From contig NZ_WTYH01000001.1 in assembly GCF_009827335.1 (NCBI RefSeq), forward strand, positions 682,001 through 746,000: DNA of 64,000 bases, read 5' to 3'. Each line of letters begins with the position of its first letter. Position 1 is the first letter of the stretch. The notes under the pieces were generated by a model that saw only the letters and a list, made by a program, of their open reading frames with translations, had not been told where the DNA came from and did no database searches. The stretch is from Aurantiacibacter arachoides (GTDB taxonomy: Bacteria > Pseudomonadota > Alphaproteobacteria > Sphingomonadales > Sphingomonadaceae). The position numbers and the translations under genes are program-made. Below are positions 44,987 through 54,977 of this stretch, piece after piece.

Positions 44987-46261
44987 TCACCGCCACCCCG
45001 CCGTCCACGCCCACATCAGGAACGACTGGTCGTTCTCCAGCGGCGCGGCAGTGAGGATCGGGAACCAGTAGGCGAAAAATCCCAGCGCCCCCAGCGTGAG
45101 CGCCCAGGGCACCAGCCGCTCGCCGCGCTGCCACAGCCGCTCCACCGCCAGCGCCAGCGCGCCGGAGACGAACATGCCGGCGAGGAAATAATGGAAGTAG
45201 AACTGCACCGCCTTGGGCGCGACGACCCACAGCAGCAGGCTTGCGGCGTAGAGCACGACCAGCGCCAGCAGATCCTTGCGTCGCTCCCGCCAGCCCGCCC
45301 ATGCGCACCAGCCCATCGCGATCAGCCCGAACCACATGGTCACCGGGTTGCCGATCAGCATCACCCCGCGCTGGGCGCCGTCGATGGGCTCGTAAAGATA
45401 CCAGATGGCCCTTTGGTTCGCGACCCATTGCCACCAGTTGCTCTGGTAGGGATGCGGCTCGGGCACCTGGGTCTGCAGCGCCAGCATCTCGCGGTGGAGC
45501 GAGATAAGGCCATCCACATCGGTCACCGGCAGGTCCCAGTTGAGGAAGGGCCAGAACGTCAGGGCATAGGTCAGCAGCGGCACCAGGCCCAGCCACAGGC
45601 CCGCCTCCCACAAAGGCATCCCCGCCACCGGCCAGCCGCGCCGCGACGCCCACAGGCGCCGCCGGCCAGCCGCCAAACGTCCGAAAAAGAAAACGAGGCC
45701 CGGCAGCACCGCGATGGGAATGGCGTTCCATTTGCTCGCCATCGCGCAGCCCAGGGCCACGCCGCAGATGGCCAGCCGCCAGCGCCCGGTCTCGTTCTCG
45801 CGCACGGCGCCGGCGAACATCCACAGCGCCACCATCACGAAGGCAACCATGAACACGTCGAGCATGGCGATGCGGGCGTGGACGAACAGCAGGAAGTTGG
45901 CGCCGACGAACAGGCCGGTCAGCAGGCTGGCGGCCCGCGTGCAGCTGGAAAACCACGCCGCGCGCATGGCGGCGAACAGCGCCAGGGTGCCGAAAATCAC
46001 GCTCATGAAGCGCCAGCCCAGCGGTCCGTCGCCCAGCACCGTCATCCCGAGGGCAATGATCTGCTTGGCCAGCGGCGGATGCTCCAGGTTGGTCGCCAGC
46101 CCCAGGTCCAGCACCGCGCGCGCGGCGGGCAGGTAATGCACCTCGTCGAAGAACGGGGTGGAGGGCACGGTCAGGCGCACGCAGGCGAGCGCGAAGAACG
46201 CTGCCGCTACGACCAGGTTGAGGGCAAACGGATCGCGGGGATGCTCGGGCGGCAGGCTCAT
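44987..46261 (-). CDS. PMT-type (GT39-like) phospholipid-linked glycosyltransferase
   Basis: A 424-aa polytopic membrane protein with about ten helices. The N-terminal acidic motif TPFFDEVHYLPAARAVLD and NLEHPPLAKQII match dolichyl-phosphate-mannose protein mannosyltransferases, which use polyprenyl-linked sugars to glycosylate secreted proteins or lipids. The usual soluble MIR domain is absent, as in bacterial PMTs. It converges with the GT2-GtrA gene, its likely donor supplier. Confidence 0.87.
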   Translation of the reverse strand: MSLPPEHPRDPFALNLVVAAAFFALACVRLTVPSTPFFDEVHYLPAARAVLDLGLATNLEHPPLAKQIIALGMTVLGDGPLGWRFMSVIFGTLALFAAMRAAWFSSCTRAASLLTGLFVGANFLLFVHARIAMLDVFMVAFVMVALWMFAGAVRENETGRWRLAICGVALGCAMASKWNAIPIAVLPGLVFFFGRLAAGRRRLWASRRGWPVAGMPLWEAGLWLGLVPLLTYALTFWPFLNWDLPVTDVDGLISLHREMLALQTQVPEPHPYQSNWWQWVANQRAIWYLYEPIDGAQRGVMLIGNPVTMWFGLIAMGWCAWAGWRERRKDLLALVVLYAASLLLWVVAPKAVQFYFHYFLAGMFVSGALALAVERLWQRGERLVPWALTLGALGFFAYWFPILTAAPLENDQSFLMWAWTAGWR

Positions 46262-46338
46262 GCAGGGGCAGCGTTATCGGTGCGGGCGGCCAAGGGCAAT
46301 TGGCAAACGCGCCCCGTCCCCGTAGCAGCGGGCGCACG

Positions 46339-47547
46339 ATGAAAAAGACCACCGGCACCGATCCCGAGATTACCCGCACCTGGCGCCCCGCCACCCAGGC
46401 CGTGCGCGCGGGCACCCACCGCTCCGAACACGGCGAGACGAGCGAGGCGCTCTACCTGACGAGCGGCTTCACCTACGACAGCGCCGAGGAAGTCGCCGCG
46501 CGGTTCGCCGGCGAGGCGAGCGGAATGCAGTATTCGCGCTTCAAGAACCCCACGGTGGAGATGCTGCAACAGCGCATCGCCGCGATGGAGGGGGCCGAGG
46601 CGTGCCTGGTGCAGGCGAGCGGCATGGCGGCGATGACGAGCGCGCTGCTGGCCATGCTGAGCGCGGGCGATCACGTGGTGGCGGGCCGCGCCGCCTTCGG
46701 CTCGTGCCGCTGGATCCTCGACAATGTGCTCAATCGCTTCGGCATTACCCACACCGCCATCGACGGGACGGACAATGCCGCGTGGGAGGCCGCGATCCGG
46801 TCCGAGACCAAGGCGTTCTTCTTCGAGACCCCGGCCAACCCGACGATGGATCTCGTCGATCTGGAATTCGTCTGCGGCCTTGCCCGCAACCGCGGCATCA
46901 CCACGGTGGTCGACAACGCCTTCGCCACGCCGGTCCTGCAACGCCCGATGGATTTCGGCGCGGACGTGGTTGCCTATTCGGCCACCAAGCTGATGGACGG
47001 GCAGGGCCGGGTGATGGCGGGCGCGGTCTGCGCCAGCCAACAGTGGATCGAGGAAGTGCTCAGTCCCTTCCAGCGCAACACCGGGCCCATCTGCGCGCCG
47101 TTCAATGCCTGGGTGGTGATGAAGGGGCTGGAGACGCTGCCCCTGCGCGCGCCCGCCCAAAGCGCCGCCGCCTTGCAGGTGGCCCGCTTCCTGGAAGAGC
47201 GGGGCTTGCGCGTCCTCCACCCCGGCCTGCCGAGCCATCCGCAGCACGACCTGTGCCAGCGGCAGATGAGCGCAGCGGGGCCGATCTTCGCCTTCTTCGC
47301 GCCGGGAGGTCAGAGCCAGGCCATGGCGCTATGCAACGCGCTGGAGTTGATCGACATTTCCAACAACATCGGCGATTCCAAGTCGCTGCTGTGCCACCCG
47401 GCCAGCACCACGCATTACAACATGGGTGCACAAGGCCGCGCCGAGGCGGGGATCGAAGACGGGATGCTGCGGCTGAACGTCGGGCTGGAGGATCCGCGCG
47501 ACCTGATCGACGATCTGGACCGGGCGCTGGGCAGAATCGGGCTCTAG
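46339..47547 (+). CDS. metZ: O-succinylhomoserine sulfhydrylase
   Basis: A 402-aa Cys/Met-metabolism PLP enzyme that converts O-succinylhomoserine and sulfide to homocysteine. Features: TRTWRPATQAVRAGTHRS, EALYLTSGFTYDSAEEV, the PLP-lysine segment VAYSATKLMDGQGRVMAG, and C-terminal GDSKSLLCHPASTTHYN. ATG 46339 is used. Distinguishing MetZ from other sulfhydrylases (MetY) rests on motif style and length, so the symbol is moderately sure. Confidence 0.87.
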   Translation: MKKTTGTDPEITRTWRPATQAVRAGTHRSEHGETSEALYLTSGFTYDSAEEVAARFAGEASGMQYSRFKNPTVEMLQQRIAAMEGAEACLVQASGMAAMTSALLAMLSAGDHVVAGRAAFGSCRWILDNVLNRFGITHTAIDGTDNAAWEAAIRSETKAFFFETPANPTMDLVDLEFVCGLARNRGITTVVDNAFATPVLQRPMDFGADVVAYSATKLMDGQGRVMAGAVCASQQWIEEVLSPFQRNTGPICAPFNAWVVMKGLETLPLRAPAQSAAALQVARFLEERGLRVLHPGLPSHPQHDLCQRQMSAAGPIFAFFAPGGQSQAMALCNALELIDISNNIGDSKSLLCHPASTTHYNMGAQGRAEAGIEDGMLRLNVGLEDPRDLIDDLDRALGRIGL

Positions 47548-47609
47548 CCGCGCCCGCTTGCCTATCGTCATGTTTGCGCTAGACTTCTTCCCTCAAGGGG
47601 GAGGGGCTG

Positions 47610-49613
47610 ATGCAGAACGGGTGGGTGTTTGGCGCGGTGGCCGCGCTGGCGATGACGGGCGGGCTGACCGACCGGGCTAGGGCGCAGGACCAGGACTCTG
47701 CCCAGGCGGTTGCCGCCGCCCACGATTGGGCCGATACCCCCGTTCCCCCTGCCATCGACACGTCCGCCTTTGCCTCACAGTCCCAGCTTTCGCGCGCCCA
47801 ACTGTCGCCTGACGGTTCGCTGGTCGCCTTCACGGTGCTGCGTGACGAACACGTTTATATCAGTATCTACAATGCGGGGACGCTCGAGTTGGTCGACGGG
47901 GCCTCGCTGGGCGAACCCGACGATCTCAACTGGTTCCGCTGGGTCGGCAACGACCGGATCCTGGTCTCCATGACCGTCCAGGATATTCGCGAGGAATACC
48001 ATTTCAGCCGTCTTCTCAGTTTCGAACTGGGATCGCGCCGGCTGCAGCCGCTGGTGCTGCCGAACATGAGTTTCGATGGCGACGACGTGGTCCATTACGA
48101 CGAGGATGGCGGCTATGTGCTCGCCTCCATTTCCCGGGCCTATGGCGCGTATCCCGATGTCTGGCGGTTCGACCTCCCGCCCGCAGGCCAGGATTTGCCC
48201 GAGCCTGTTCGCGTCCAGTCCAGCATGGACCGCGTGTTCCACTGGATTGCCGACGAGACCGGCGTTCTTCGCATGGCCATCAGGTATCATGGACGCGGCC
48301 GGTATGAGGCGCTCTATCGTAGTGCGCCCGACCAGCCATGGCGCGAAATCGCGCGCACCCGCATAGACGACGAGGACGCCTTCGAGTTCTGGGATTTTCA
48401 CGGCCTGCGCGCCGGATCCGACATCGGCTACACCTTTGGCGTGCCCGAGGGGGGCGACCGGCAGGCGCTGATGGAGTACGATTTCGCCAGCGGGCGGCCC
48501 GTGCGCGTCGTCTACAGTTCCCCCGACGAGGATGTGACCTCCGTGCAATTCGGCACTGACGGGCAGCCGATCTCCGTGGGCTATTCGGGTGACAGCTTCC
48601 GCCGCGAGTGGATCGATCCGGAGTTGCGCCGCTGGCAGCAGCAGCTGTCGCAGGCGCTTTCGGGCAGCGATGTGACCATTCTCGACATGAGCGCGAACCG
48701 GGAGACGTTGCTGGTGTCGCAGGCCGGCCCCGCCGATCCCGGCGCGCTGTATGTCTTTGCGCCGGAGGATCGGCACCTGCAGCTGTTCGCGGAGATGCGA
48801 CCGCAGGTGGATGCGCAGGTTCTGGCTACCCCCAGGCCCGTGCGGTACGCCGCCCGCGACGGCACCTCGATCCATGGCTACCTCACCCTGCCGCGCGGAC
48901 GCGAACCGCGCGGCCTGCCGCTGATCGTGCATCCCCACGGCGGGCCTTACGGCATTCGCGATACCGACGACTACGACGACATGGTGCAGCTTCTCGCCAA
49001 TCGCGGGTATGCTGTGATTCAGCCCAACTATCGCGGCTCCGGCGGCTATGGCGAGGCGTTCGAACTGCTCGGCAACGGACAGATCGGGCGGGCCATGCAG
49101 GACGACCTTGACGACGCGGTGGCGCACCTCGTGGCGCAGGGCATCGTCGATCCGCAACGGGTGTGCATCCTGGGCGGGAGCTATGGCGGGTTCGCTGCGC
49201 TGTGGGGCGCGATCCGCAACCCGGAAATCTACCGCTGCGCCGTCAGCTTCGCCGGCGTCACCCATTTCGAGCGGCAGCTGCACGACAACCGCAACTACCT
49301 GTTCGGCCGCAATCGCGGCAGGTGGTGGGACAGGGTGGACGGCGACCAGACCAACTTCGATCTCGACGATGTCTCGCCCGCGGTGCAGGTCGCCCGGCTG
49401 ACGCGCCCCGTGCTGCTGGTGCACGGCGAAGATGACCGCACCGTCCCCTACACTCAGTACGAGCTGATGGTCGGCCGCGCCAATCGTGCCGGTGTGGAGA
49501 TCGAGACGCTGAGCCTGGAGGATACCGGGCACGGCTTCGCCGATCCGGTTCACGAACAGGCCTATTACGACGCGGTGGTGGCCTTTCTCGCCCGGCACAA
49601 CCCGGCGGACTAG
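47610..49613 (+). CDS. Secreted S9-family (prolyl oligopeptidase-like) peptidase
   Basis: A 667-aa protein with signal peptide (ending RARAQ), an N-terminal beta-propeller that gates the active site, and a C-terminal alpha/beta hydrolase. The catalytic Ser lies in CILGGSYGGFAALWG near residue 523, the Asp in LVHGEDDRTVPY and the His in EDTGHGFADP. It is probably periplasmic or outer-membrane associated and cleaves short peptides. It overlaps the convergent antiporter gene by 4 bp. Confidence 0.92.
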   Translation: MQNGWVFGAVAALAMTGGLTDRARAQDQDSAQAVAAAHDWADTPVPPAIDTSAFASQSQLSRAQLSPDGSLVAFTVLRDEHVYISIYNAGTLELVDGASLGEPDDLNWFRWVGNDRILVSMTVQDIREEYHFSRLLSFELGSRRLQPLVLPNMSFDGDDVVHYDEDGGYVLASISRAYGAYPDVWRFDLPPAGQDLPEPVRVQSSMDRVFHWIADETGVLRMAIRYHGRGRYEALYRSAPDQPWREIARTRIDDEDAFEFWDFHGLRAGSDIGYTFGVPEGGDRQALMEYDFASGRPVRVVYSSPDEDVTSVQFGTDGQPISVGYSGDSFRREWIDPELRRWQQQLSQALSGSDVTILDMSANRETLLVSQAGPADPGALYVFAPEDRHLQLFAEMRPQVDAQVLATPRPVRYAARDGTSIHGYLTLPRGREPRGLPLIVHPHGGPYGIRDTDDYDDMVQLLANRGYAVIQPNYRGSGGYGEAFELLGNGQIGRAMQDDLDDAVAHLVAQGIVDPQRVCILGGSYGGFAALWGAIRNPEIYRCAVSFAGVTHFERQLHDNRNYLFGRNRGRWWDRVDGDQTNFDLDDVSPAVQVARLTRPVLLVHGEDDRTVPYTQYELMVGRANRAGVEIETLSLEDTGHGFADPVHEQAYYDAVVAFLARHNPAD

Positions 49614-50830
49614 GTCGCTCCGTCGCTCGCCCGCAATCGCCGCAGGGCGGGCGTGGCAAACGGCACCGTCAGCATCGTGCTGGCCACCGCGCACAGCAGC
49701 AGGGCGGTGAAGCTGGCGGGCGTGATGATCTGCTTGTCCAACAGCACGTTGGCAAAGATGATCATGATCAGCGCCTTGGTCTGCAACAGCCAGCCGATCA
49801 GCCACGCCTCGCCCTGCCGCCAGCGCAGAAAGCGGCCCGCCAGCGCCACGCCGCCGAGCTTGCCGGCGACCGAGGCCGCCAGCAGCAGCGCGGCAAAGCC
49901 CGCCACCGTCCAGCCGCCCGCGCTCCACTGGGTCTTGAGGCCGGTCGAGAGGAAGAATACCGGCATCAGCGCAAGCAGCACGGTATCGCGAAAGCGATCG
50001 ACGCGCTCCTGCCCGAACCATTCGCCATCCAGCACCGCGCCCGCGATAAAGGCGCCCACCATGAAATGCAGGCCCGACCAGTCGGCCGCAAGGCCCAGCA
50101 GCGCCAGCCAGACGAGGGCCACGTACCAGCGGTCGCGCTGCGGCAGGCGCGCCATCGCCCAGCGCACCAGCAGCACGGCGGGCACCAGCAGCGCGATGAA
50201 GGCCGCCTGTCGGCCGACCCGCTCCCAATCCAGCAGGATCAGCGCCAGCACGGCCCAGATCGCGATGTCATCAAGGCTGGCATACCGCAGCACGCGCTGG
50301 CCCAGCGTATCGCGCAGCATGGCCAGCTTTTCCAGGAACAGCACCAGGATGGGGAGGGCAGTGACCGCGCAGGCCATGCCCACGCCGGCGATGAACTGCC
50401 AGTCCTGCCCCTCGGCACCGACCCACGCGGCGCGTCCGTCCAGCGCCAGCACCAGGCCGCCCGCCCCCGCGCCCAGCAGCATCGGCGTACCAAAGGCCAG
50501 CCCCGCGGTAACGCCCGTCTCCCCCCGCCAGCGCCACGCGGCTTTCAGATCGAGCTCCAGCCCGGCGACGAAGACGAACAGCATCACCCCCCACATGGCG
50601 ATGCCGTTCAGCATGGTGATCACGTCGGGCGGAAACAGGGCAGCGTGAAGCGCGGGCAGGGCCGCACCCAGCACGCCGGGGCCTAGCAGGATGCCGGCCA
50701 GGATCTGCACCACCACCAGCGGGGCGACGTACTCGGTGCGCCCCAGCCGCCAGACCAGATAGGGCAGCGCGAAAATGGCCACCAGCACCGCCAGGAACGT
50801 CTCGATCAAGGTCAGGTGCGGCATGGTCAT
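49610..50830 (-). CDS. Cation:proton antiporter (CPA2/KefB type)
   Basis: A 406-aa membrane protein with about eleven to twelve helices. CPA2 motifs are visible: GILLGPGVLGAALP, MLFVFVAGLELDLKAAW, the FIAGVGMACAVTALPIL discontinuous-helix region, YASLDDIAIWAVLALILLDWE with the DD ion site, and the C-terminal LLQTKALIMIIFANVLLDK. It has no C-terminal NAD-binding TrkA domain. It probably exchanges Na+ or K+ for protons. ATGs at 50830 and 50824 are both possible. Confidence 0.87.
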   Translation of the reverse strand: MTMPHLTLIETFLAVLVAIFALPYLVWRLGRTEYVAPLVVVQILAGILLGPGVLGAALPALHAALFPPDVITMLNGIAMWGVMLFVFVAGLELDLKAAWRWRGETGVTAGLAFGTPMLLGAGAGGLVLALDGRAAWVGAEGQDWQFIAGVGMACAVTALPILVLFLEKLAMLRDTLGQRVLRYASLDDIAIWAVLALILLDWERVGRQAAFIALLVPAVLLVRWAMARLPQRDRWYVALVWLALLGLAADWSGLHFMVGAFIAGAVLDGEWFGQERVDRFRDTVLLALMPVFFLSTGLKTQWSAGGWTVAGFAALLLAASVAGKLGGVALAGRFLRWRQGEAWLIGWLLQTKALIMIIFANVLLDKQIITPASFTALLLCAVASTMLTVPFATPALRRLRASDGAT

Positions 50831-50927
50831 GCGATAGCATGAGGCACGGGCGCGGCAAGTCGCCGGCCACCGGCACATGGCCTTTATCCCCCTTGTGGCA
50901 GGCTTCGAAACCGTTACCCTTGGGGGC

Positions 50928-51347
50928 ATGGCTATCGATGCAATCGCCGCGCTGTTCCAGCATACCGCCATCACCGACGGGGTGACGGTGCGCGTGGCGG
51001 TGACCTTCATGCCCGAACAATCGCGCATCGGCGCGAACCGCTGGTTCTGGGTCTATCACATCCGCATAGAGAACCACCGCGATGATGCGGTGCAATTGCG
51101 CACCCGCCACTGGCGCATCACGGATTCGAGCGGAACGGTGAATGTCGTGGACGGGGAAGGGGTGGTCGGGGAAACCCCGCTGCTAGAGCCGGGCCAGACC
51201 CACGACTACGTCTCGGGCTGCGAGCTCACCACCAATCAGGGCGCGATGCAGGGGTATTACACCTTTGCCCGCGCCGGGGATGGCACGCTGTTCGACGTGG
51301 CGATCCCCTTCTTCCCGCTGGCCGCCCCGGCGGAAGAGGCGCGCTAG
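50928..51347 (+). CDS. apaG: ApaG protein
   Basis: A 139-aa beta-sandwich protein of the ApaG/DUF525 family. Signature elements are WVYHIRIENHRDDAVQLRTRHWRITDS, GEGVVGETPLLEPGQTHDYVSG and GAMQGYYTF. ApaG affects cobalt and magnesium resistance in enterobacteria, though its biochemical role remains unclear. The ATG at 50928 follows GGGGG. It is divergent from the antiporter. Confidence 0.94.
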   Translation: MAIDAIAALFQHTAITDGVTVRVAVTFMPEQSRIGANRWFWVYHIRIENHRDDAVQLRTRHWRITDSSGTVNVVDGEGVVGETPLLEPGQTHDYVSGCELTTNQGAMQGYYTFARAGDGTLFDVAIPFFPLAAPAEEAR

Positions 51348-51369
51348 TCGCGCCAGCCGGGGAGGGAGT

Positions 51370-53976
51370 TTACCGCACCCGCGCCGGCGCCACGATCACC
51401 GCGTTCGCCAGCAGCAGGTCCAGCCCGTCGAGGTAACCGCGCACGGCGGGATCGTGGGCGAAGCCGATGGCGAGGCCACGGCCCGTCCGTTGCGCGATCA
51501 TGTAGGGCTTGTAGGCCAGCTGGCGGCGGTTCTCCTCCCACACGTAGCCGCTTGCCACCAGCCGGTCCGCCGGGGCGTAGCGCACCACGTTCACCCCGTC
51601 GCCGAGGGTGAGCGGGGTGAGGATCAGCGAGCCATCGGCGAAGACGGTGGGGGCGGCGCCATCGTATCCGGCGGCAAGGAAGCTTTCGGCATCGACCACG
51701 GTGTTGAGCAGCGCGCCGGGCAGGGTATCCGGGCGGCGTCCGGTATCGAGGATTGCCGCGCGGTAATCGGCGTCGCTCTCGATCGCGGTGCCGGGAGCCG
51801 TGTCGCCCTCGTCGTCCTCTTCTTCGCCGGAAGGCTCGCCGCCCAGCACGGTCTCGTTGTTCGTCGCGAACAGCGCGTTGTCGCCGCTGGCAAAGGCGGC
51901 CAGCGAATCGCCATAGGCCACCAGCACGCCGCCGCCCTGCACGAAGCGGGCCACTGCCGCGCGCGCCGGGGCGGGCAGGGTGTAGCTGTCGGGCACGATC
52001 AGCACGTCGACGCCGCGCAAGTCCGCCTGCGCCAGCGTGCCGCTGCGGATCGGCGCGACGGGCAGGCCGAACCGGCGTTCGATCACGTAGCGCGTCGCGC
52101 CCGCGCTGGTGGGGGCCACGCCGTCGTCCCACAGCATGGCGATGGTGGGCGCGGTCAAGGCCACGAAGCGGTCGCTCCCGAGGTTGGGACCGGCATCCGT
52201 CCAGCCATCGCCAAGCGCGACCGTTTCGGCCCCGACCTCACGGGCCAGGGCGGTGAGGGCAGAAAGGTCGCCGCCGTTCTCCGCGCGGCTGAACACGACG
52301 CTGCCGCGCGGATAGTCACGGCCCGCCACGCTGAAGGCGCGGTCGCTGGCCCGGCCGCGCAGGCCAGCCGTCAGCGCGCGAGCGACGAGCTGCACCTGTC
52401 CGCTGTCGGTCCACGGCACGACCGCGCCGAACGGGCCGGCCGCCTCCGCCAGCGCCGGGATCGCCGCGCCCGCCTGCACCGGCGAACCTGCCGCCGCGCC
52501 GTTGCATTCGCGCACGTCCAGGCCGCTCATCTGGCCGACCGACCAGGCGGTGGTGTCGTAGACCTCGTGCGGCAGGTCGCCGGCCCGGCGCGATTCCTGT
52601 CGTTCGATGAAATCGGCGGGCAATTCGACATCGTCGTCGAGCAGGCTGCGCACCAGCCGCGCGCCCGGCTGGCGCATGGATACCGAGAGATAGCCTTGCG
52701 GATAGGACTGCCCGCAGGCGCTCGCCGGGCCGGCAACGCGCCCCACCGCGATGCCTTGCGCGGTCAGCCGCTGCGCCAGCGCCTCGGCGTTCCAGCGCCG
52801 CTGGGCGAGGTCGATGACAAAGGCCCCGCTGCCCACCGCGCCCGCCGCCGTTGTGCGGCGGTAGCTGGCGAAATCGCGCAGGAAGGTGTCGGCATTGCGC
52901 GCCACGGTCAGCGCGGTCTGCAGGCTGGTGGTGAAATGGTTGCGCACCCCGTCGGCATAGGTCAGCGTATCGCCGTCGCTGCGATCCCATACCAGCCCGC
53001 GCGCGCTGCTTTGTTCAAAGGTCATCGCCACCGCGCCGTTCAGCGTGGGCCAGGTGTCGCCGTAGCCGGGATAGAACAGGTCGAAGTTCTCACGCGTGTA
53101 ATAGGGCTGGCCGATCGCATCCAGCGCAGCCCCGTTGGCGCGGCCGAGCATCACCAGCTTGGCGCGCTGTTCGGCGGTGACGTAGGGATTGAAGGGGTCG
53201 GCGTTGGGCGGGAAGAAATAGCTCGAATCCCCGCCCATCTCGTGCGCGTCCACCAGCACCACCGGCTGCCATTCGCGGATCGCGGCGATCTTGCCGCGCG
53301 TTTCCGGCTGGGTCATCGCGAACCAGTCGCGGTTGAGGTCGATCAGGTAGTGGTTGAACCGGCCACCCGGCCAGGGCTGGTCGTGCCCGGCGGTGAACCG
53401 CAGACCCGATGGCGCCAGCCCCTCGGCAGCGTAGTAGCTGCTGGCAAAGCGCGCGCGCCCGTCCGGGTTCTGCATGGGATCGACGATCACCACGCTGTTG
53501 TCCAGGATCGTGTCGGCGGCAGCATCGCCCCGCGCGGCGACGAGGTGATAGGCGACGGCCAGCGCGGCATCGGTGCTGCTGATCTCGTCACCGTGCACGC
53601 CGTAGCTGAGCCAGGTAACGGGCAGGCTGTCCGCCCCCGGCGCCCCGCCACCGGCGATGCGCTGCATGTCGGCGCGGATGGTATCGATGCGAGCAAGGTT
53701 GGCGGGGCTGGCGATGATCGCGTAGACGAGCGGGCGGCCTTCCCAGCTGCGCGCGTATTCGACCAGGCGGATGCGGTCGGGCGCGGCCTGCGCCAGGGCC
53801 TCCAGATATTCGATCGCCATCTCGGGACGGGTGATCTGCTCTCCGGCGCGGTGGCCTGCAACCTGTTCGAGCGTGGGCACGGCGGGATCGAAACGCCCCT
53901 CGACGAAGCTCTGCGCGCTCGCGGCGCTGGCCGGCGCAAGCGCTAGAAGGACGGTGGCGACAAGCGTGCGGATCAT
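51370..53976 (-). CDS. Secreted M14-family zinc carboxypeptidase
   Basis: An 868-aa protein with signal peptide (LLALAPASAASAQ), starting at ATG 53976 behind GAAGGGG. The N-terminal M14 domain has the zinc ligands H and E in YGVHGDEISSTDAA near residue 127, then VDPMQNPDGRARF, LIDLNRDWFAMTQPETR and DAHEMGGDSSYFFPP. The C-terminal half carries a GATase-like segment (LIVPDSYTLPAPARAAVARFVQ, GGVLVAYGDSLAAF). It probably trims peptides in the periplasm. It converges with apaG and is divergent from a LysR gene. Confidence 0.9.
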   Translation of the reverse strand: MIRTLVATVLLALAPASAASAQSFVEGRFDPAVPTLEQVAGHRAGEQITRPEMAIEYLEALAQAAPDRIRLVEYARSWEGRPLVYAIIASPANLARIDTIRADMQRIAGGGAPGADSLPVTWLSYGVHGDEISSTDAALAVAYHLVAARGDAAADTILDNSVVIVDPMQNPDGRARFASSYYAAEGLAPSGLRFTAGHDQPWPGGRFNHYLIDLNRDWFAMTQPETRGKIAAIREWQPVVLVDAHEMGGDSSYFFPPNADPFNPYVTAEQRAKLVMLGRANGAALDAIGQPYYTRENFDLFYPGYGDTWPTLNGAVAMTFEQSSARGLVWDRSDGDTLTYADGVRNHFTTSLQTALTVARNADTFLRDFASYRRTTAAGAVGSGAFVIDLAQRRWNAEALAQRLTAQGIAVGRVAGPASACGQSYPQGYLSVSMRQPGARLVRSLLDDDVELPADFIERQESRRAGDLPHEVYDTTAWSVGQMSGLDVRECNGAAAGSPVQAGAAIPALAEAAGPFGAVVPWTDSGQVQLVARALTAGLRGRASDRAFSVAGRDYPRGSVVFSRAENGGDLSALTALAREVGAETVALGDGWTDAGPNLGSDRFVALTAPTIAMLWDDGVAPTSAGATRYVIERRFGLPVAPIRSGTLAQADLRGVDVLIVPDSYTLPAPARAAVARFVQGGGVLVAYGDSLAAFASGDNALFATNNETVLGGEPSGEEEDDEGDTAPGTAIESDADYRAAILDTGRRPDTLPGALLNTVVDAESFLAAGYDGAAPTVFADGSLILTPLTLGDGVNVVRYAPADRLVASGYVWEENRRQLAYKPYMIAQRTGRGLAIGFAHDPAVRGYLDGLDLLLANAVIVAPARVR

Positions 53977-54081
53977 GCGGATGGTTTCCCCTTCGCGCCC
54001 CGTCTGTGCCGCGTGGCCCTCGTGGTCAAGCGACTTGCCGCGGGCCCCGGCAAACCATAGAGGCGACAGCCGAGACCGACC

Positions 54082-54876
54082 ATGAAGCGCACGCACCTGC
54101 CCCTGAACGCCCTGCGCGTATTCGATGCCGCCGCCCGGCACCTGAGCTTCACCCGCGCGGCGGACGAGCTGGCGGTGACGCCCGCCGCGGTCGGCCAGCA
54201 GATCCGCGCGCTGGAGGATGTGCTGGGCGTGGTCCTGTTCCGCCGCACCAGCCGCGGACTGGAACTGACCGACGAGGCCGAGGCGGGCCTCGATTCGCTG
54301 CGCGACGGGTTCCTCCAGTTCGAGGAAAGCGTGCAGGCGATGCAGGCCGGGCAGGCCAGCAGCAAGTATGCCATCGCCGCCCCGCGCGAGTTCTACGCCC
54401 AGTGGCTGGCCCCGCGCCTCGCCACCTTTCGCGCCGCGCATCCCGACGTGACCATCCAGCTGACCGCCGACGAGAACGCGGACTTTACCGAGGCCAACCT
54501 CGACCTCGCGATCCGCCTGGTCGAAGGTCCGGGCGAGCTGGAGGGCGAGCGGCTGGTCGGTGGCTGCAAGGTCTGCGTGGCATCGCCCGGCGCCGGCACC
54601 GGCTGGATCAGCTGGCCAACCTACGAAGCGCCCGAGGGTGAGCAGGTCGTGCTGACCGTGGGCAATGCCGGCCAGGTGCTCAGTTCCGCGCTGGCCGGGA
54701 TCGGCCGTGCCTGGCTGCCGCAGCCGCTGGTGGAGGAAGCGCTGGCCGACGGCCGGCTGGTCTCGCTCGGCGATGCCGAGGACTGCCGCCGGGCCTACTG
54801 GCTGGTCGCCCCGCGCCCGCAGTGGCGACAGAAAAAGGTAAGGGCGCTCGTCGCGCACCTCGTCGGCGACACCTGA
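54082..54876 (+). CDS. LysR-family transcriptional regulator (GcvA-like)
   Basis: A 264-aa regulator with the N-terminal winged HTH (LNALRVFDAAARHLSFTRAADELAVTPAAVGQQIRALED) and the effector-binding fold (KYAIAAPREFYAQWLAPRLATF). It is somewhat shorter than the usual 290-310 aa, with a short C-terminal subdomain. GcvA-type LysR proteins often regulate divergent genes; the adjacent minus-strand M14 peptidase starts 105 bp away and is the natural target candidate. Confidence 0.9.
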   Translation: MKRTHLPLNALRVFDAAARHLSFTRAADELAVTPAAVGQQIRALEDVLGVVLFRRTSRGLELTDEAEAGLDSLRDGFLQFEESVQAMQAGQASSKYAIAAPREFYAQWLAPRLATFRAAHPDVTIQLTADENADFTEANLDLAIRLVEGPGELEGERLVGGCKVCVASPGAGTGWISWPTYEAPEGEQVVLTVGNAGQVLSSALAGIGRAWLPQPLVEEALADGRLVSLGDAEDCRRAYWLVAPRPQWRQKKVRALVAHLVGDT

Positions 54877-54977
54877 ATTTCTCCACGCCCGTCCGGGCAA
54901 AGCTACCCTCTGGAAAGCGTGCCCGAGCAAGGTTACACCCTGTACCAGACAAGGCGCAACGACGGGGGGGAGTTCTT